Assembly: GCF_014193515.1 (NCBI RefSeq)
Contig: NZ_BLXX01000001.1
Span: forward strand, 682,001 to 746,000
DNA length: 64,000 nucleotides
Direction: 5' to 3'
Source: Geomonas silvestris
Lineage (GTDB): Bacteria; Desulfobacterota; Desulfuromonadia; Geobacterales; Geobacteraceae
Every line of letters begins with the position of its first letter. Position 1 is the stretch's first letter. Positions 62,801 through 64,000 of this stretch are shown here, one piece after another. Below the pieces are notes generated by a model. It searched no databases. It was not told where the DNA came from and was given only the letters and a program-made list of their open reading frames with translations. Position numbers and translations under genes: made by a program.

Positions 62801-63465
62801 CGCGCCGGGTGATCAGCTCGCCGATCTGGAGCGGGCTCATGAACGACGGGCGCCCCTACTCCCCCTTCACCTTGAACGTGGAGCACCTGGTCCCCTGGCG
62901 CACCCTCTCCGGGCGGCAGTCGCTCTACCTGGACCACCCCTACTACCGGGAGTTTTACGAGGGGCTCCCCACCTTCAAGGGGAAGCTCGACCCGCGGGTA
63001 CTGGACGAGACCGAGGGGGAGACCGGGCTGGTGCTCAACTTCCTCACCCCGCACGGCAAATGGGGGATCCACTCCACCTACAGCGACAACCTGAGGATGC
63101 TCACCCTGTCGCGCGGCGGGCAGGCGGTCTGGCTGAACCACAAGGACGCCGAGAGCGCCGGGATCGAGGACAACGAGACGGTGGAGATGTACAACGCCAA
63201 CGGCGTGGTGGTCTGCCGCACCATCGTCTCCGCCCGCATCCCGCAGGGGGCAGCCATCATGTACCACGCCCCGGAGCGGACCCTCAACATCAAGAAGTCC
63301 AAGAAAAGCGGCAGGAAAGGCGGGGTGCACAACAGCCTCTCGCGCATCCGCCTGAAGCCGACCCTGATGCTCGGAGGCTACGCCCAGTTCAGTTACTACT
63401 TCAACTACTGGGGCCCCACCGGGGTGAACCGCGACAGCTACGTGGTGGTCAGGAAGCTCAAGTAG
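59896..63465 (+). CDS. narG: Respiratory nitrate reductase alpha subunit
   Basis: Catalytic molybdenum subunit of the membrane-bound nitrate reductase, reducing nitrate to nitrite. 1189 residues (E. coli 1247). The FS0 cluster ligands His34, Cys38, Cys42 and Cys77 (HGVNCTGGC, then RGCPRG) keep exactly the E. coli spacing with a constant offset of 15. The Mo ligand Asp is D207 in YCDLPPASPQVWGEQTDV, equal to E. coli Asp222. PDAHYLSEARYRGTK and VINxRxDxxTLYSDIVLP-like blocks match NarG. No twin-arginine signal is seen, as in cytoplasm-facing Nar. It overlaps the cytochrome gene by one base. Then follow 223 bp containing repeat copy D before narH. Confidence 0.98.
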   Translation: MSNRIKDERSPESRNWEEFYRNRWQYDKVVRSTHGVNCTGGCSWMVHVKDGIVGWELQANDYPQFDGSVPNHEPRGCPRGISYSWYLYSPLRVKYPYLRGALLDRWTEAKGRFDDPVEAWASIVENPEARASYTGRRGMGGFRRGDWETAIEIIAASNIYTAKKHGPDRVVGFSPIPAMSMISYAAGTRYLQLFGGVAMSFYDWYCDLPPASPQVWGEQTDVNESADWYNASYIVLCGSNVPMTRTPDAHYLSEARYRGTKVVVMSPDYSMASKFADAWLPVEQGHDGAFWMAVNHVILKECYADRSVPFFDDYARTYTDLPFLVELTEKDGAWVQGELVRADRFERSASLEHADWTLCVADRAGEVRVPNGSLGSRWSKQEGKWNLDMKDQVDGSEIDLKLSFLGEQTARVRFRFEGEKDALREVPVRRVATRDGEITVTTVFDLLMAQFGVSRGLKGDYPHGYDSELPFTPKWQEKHTGIDAETVLKIAREWAQNGEESGGRNMVIIGAGVNHWYHNDLIYRAAITALILTGSVGRNGGGLAHYVGQEKVAPLSPWTSIAMAHDWVKPSRLQNTPSFWYIHSDQWRYDRSFVDYFKPETGEKMPMHAADFNAKAVRLGWLPFAPHFDENPLKLVEKAQAEGAQSDAEIRTWLVDRLKKGTTRFAVEDPDSAGNSPKVWFIWRGNAISSSAKGHEFFLKHVLGAPNASFTAKEVAKGQVKDLVWHEKAPEAKVDLVVDLNFRMDTSTLYSDIVLPAATWYEKSDLNTTDMHSFVNCMDAAAPPSWESRSDWKIFSAVAKKVSELAEKHLPTPVKDVVAAPLLHDTPGEIAQRRVADWKLGECEAIPGKTMPNLAVVERDYPNIYQRFRSLGPDIGHLGSHGNYYDADDEAEKLLDTLPTREFAGKLRVDLEEEKTVADVILTLASETNGELAHRAFQKLEKRVGKPLASISAGNRDFRMKWEDVTQKPRRVISSPIWSGLMNDGRPYSPFTLNVEHLVPWRTLSGRQSLYLDHPYYREFYEGLPTFKGKLDPRVLDETEGETGLVLNFLTPHGKWGIHSTYSDNLRMLTLSRGGQAVWLNHKDAESAGIEDNETVEMYNANGVVVCRTIVSARIPQGAAIMYHAPERTLNIKKSKKSGRKGGVHNSLSRIRLKPTLMLGGYAQFSYYFNYWGPTGVNRDSYVVVRKLK

Positions 63466-63492
63466 ACCGTCAGATACCTCCACCCACTCGTC

Positions 63493-63599
63493 GTCCCCTC
63501 TCCCCCTGCGGGAGGGACAGGGTGAGGGGGAAGGCGCCACCTCGGCGCAGCTGGCAGCTTCACCCACCCCCCGGCCCCCTCCCGTCAAGGGAGGGGGGA
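63493..63599 (-). repeat. ~108-bp nested palindromic repeat, copy D (inverted), between narG and narH
   Basis: Reverse complement of copies A-C: GTCCCCTCTCCCCC-TGC-GGGAGGGACAGGG, GTGAGGGGGAAGG, GGCAGCTTCACCC, then CCCCCTCCC-GTCAA-GGGAGGGGGG. It occupies half of the 223-bp narG-narH gap. Nested hairpins here could stabilise or end part of the transcript and so set the NarG:NarH ratio. Confidence 0.92.
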
Positions 63600-63688
63600 T
63601 GTGGTTCGCGGAATTTCCGGCTGAACCTTCGAAGGGCGGTAACGGCAGCACCGGAATAACTCAATTAGGTGGCGACAAGGAGCCGCAT

Positions 63689-64000
<312 letters not shown>

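Overview
The window looks like a chromosomal segment of a high-GC member of the Geobacterales (Geobacter/Geomonas-like Desulfuromonadota). This rests on gene content only: a large NAD-type glutamate dehydrogenase, very many multi-domain signalling proteins, a membrane nitrate reductase operon led by a c-type cytochrome, and GC-rich Shine-Dalgarno-led genes. No phage, integrase, insertion sequence or CRISPR array is visible; the accessory signal lies in intergenic repeats and signalling genes.

Layout. 0-6.5 kb: a gene end, a Cache-PAS hybrid histidine kinase, a chemoreceptor with a sigma-28-type promoter, and a trehalose-phosphatase. 6.5-10 kb (minus strand): truD, a DUF294-type protein, ispE and tRNA-Gln. 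10-17 kb: NAD-glutamate dehydrogenase, trmB, an RhlB-like helicase and a WYL regulator, with three inverted-repeat elements between genes. 17-21.3 kb: a FecR / OmpA-lipoprotein / CHASE2-kinase operon whose kinase is broken by a one-base frameshift. 21.7-34 kb (plus strand): MidA-like methyltransferase, HAD phosphatase, aspartase, NifU-like scaffold, cardiolipin synthase-like protein, MutS2, a DHFR-TPR fusion, RecO, DnaB and a probable reductase. 34-41 kb: REC-PilZ regulator, isochorismatase-like hydrolase, NtrC/NtrB pair with dusB, sirtuin, YbaK. 41-46.4 kb (plus strand): single-domain response regulator, cysteine-cluster protein, TSCPD protein, small membrane protein, a ten-unit 21-bp repeat, fabI, hflX and a TRIC-type channel. 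46.7-58 kb (minus strand): a signalling block with three cyclic-di-GMP enzymes and a REC-PAS kinase, interrupted by a phosphofructokinase with PPi-type residues, a short-chain dehydrogenase and a small CMD-fold protein. 58-64 kb: start of a nitrate respiration operon (diheme cytochrome, narG, start of narH).

The most unusual local system is at 58.35-59.1 kb. Two TTGACC/GGTCAA palindromes each sit at class II distance upstream of a -10-like hexamer. One precedes the nitrate reductase operon. The other precedes a separate short transcript that ends in a strong terminator and encodes a 29-residue hydrophobic peptide carrying a CXXCH haem-attachment motif behind an ideal ribosome binding site. 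Other notable points are an apparent ATC start codon for hflX, a four-copy ~108-bp nested palindrome that also splits narG from narH, and a tandem repeat whose units form small hairpins with compensatory changes.
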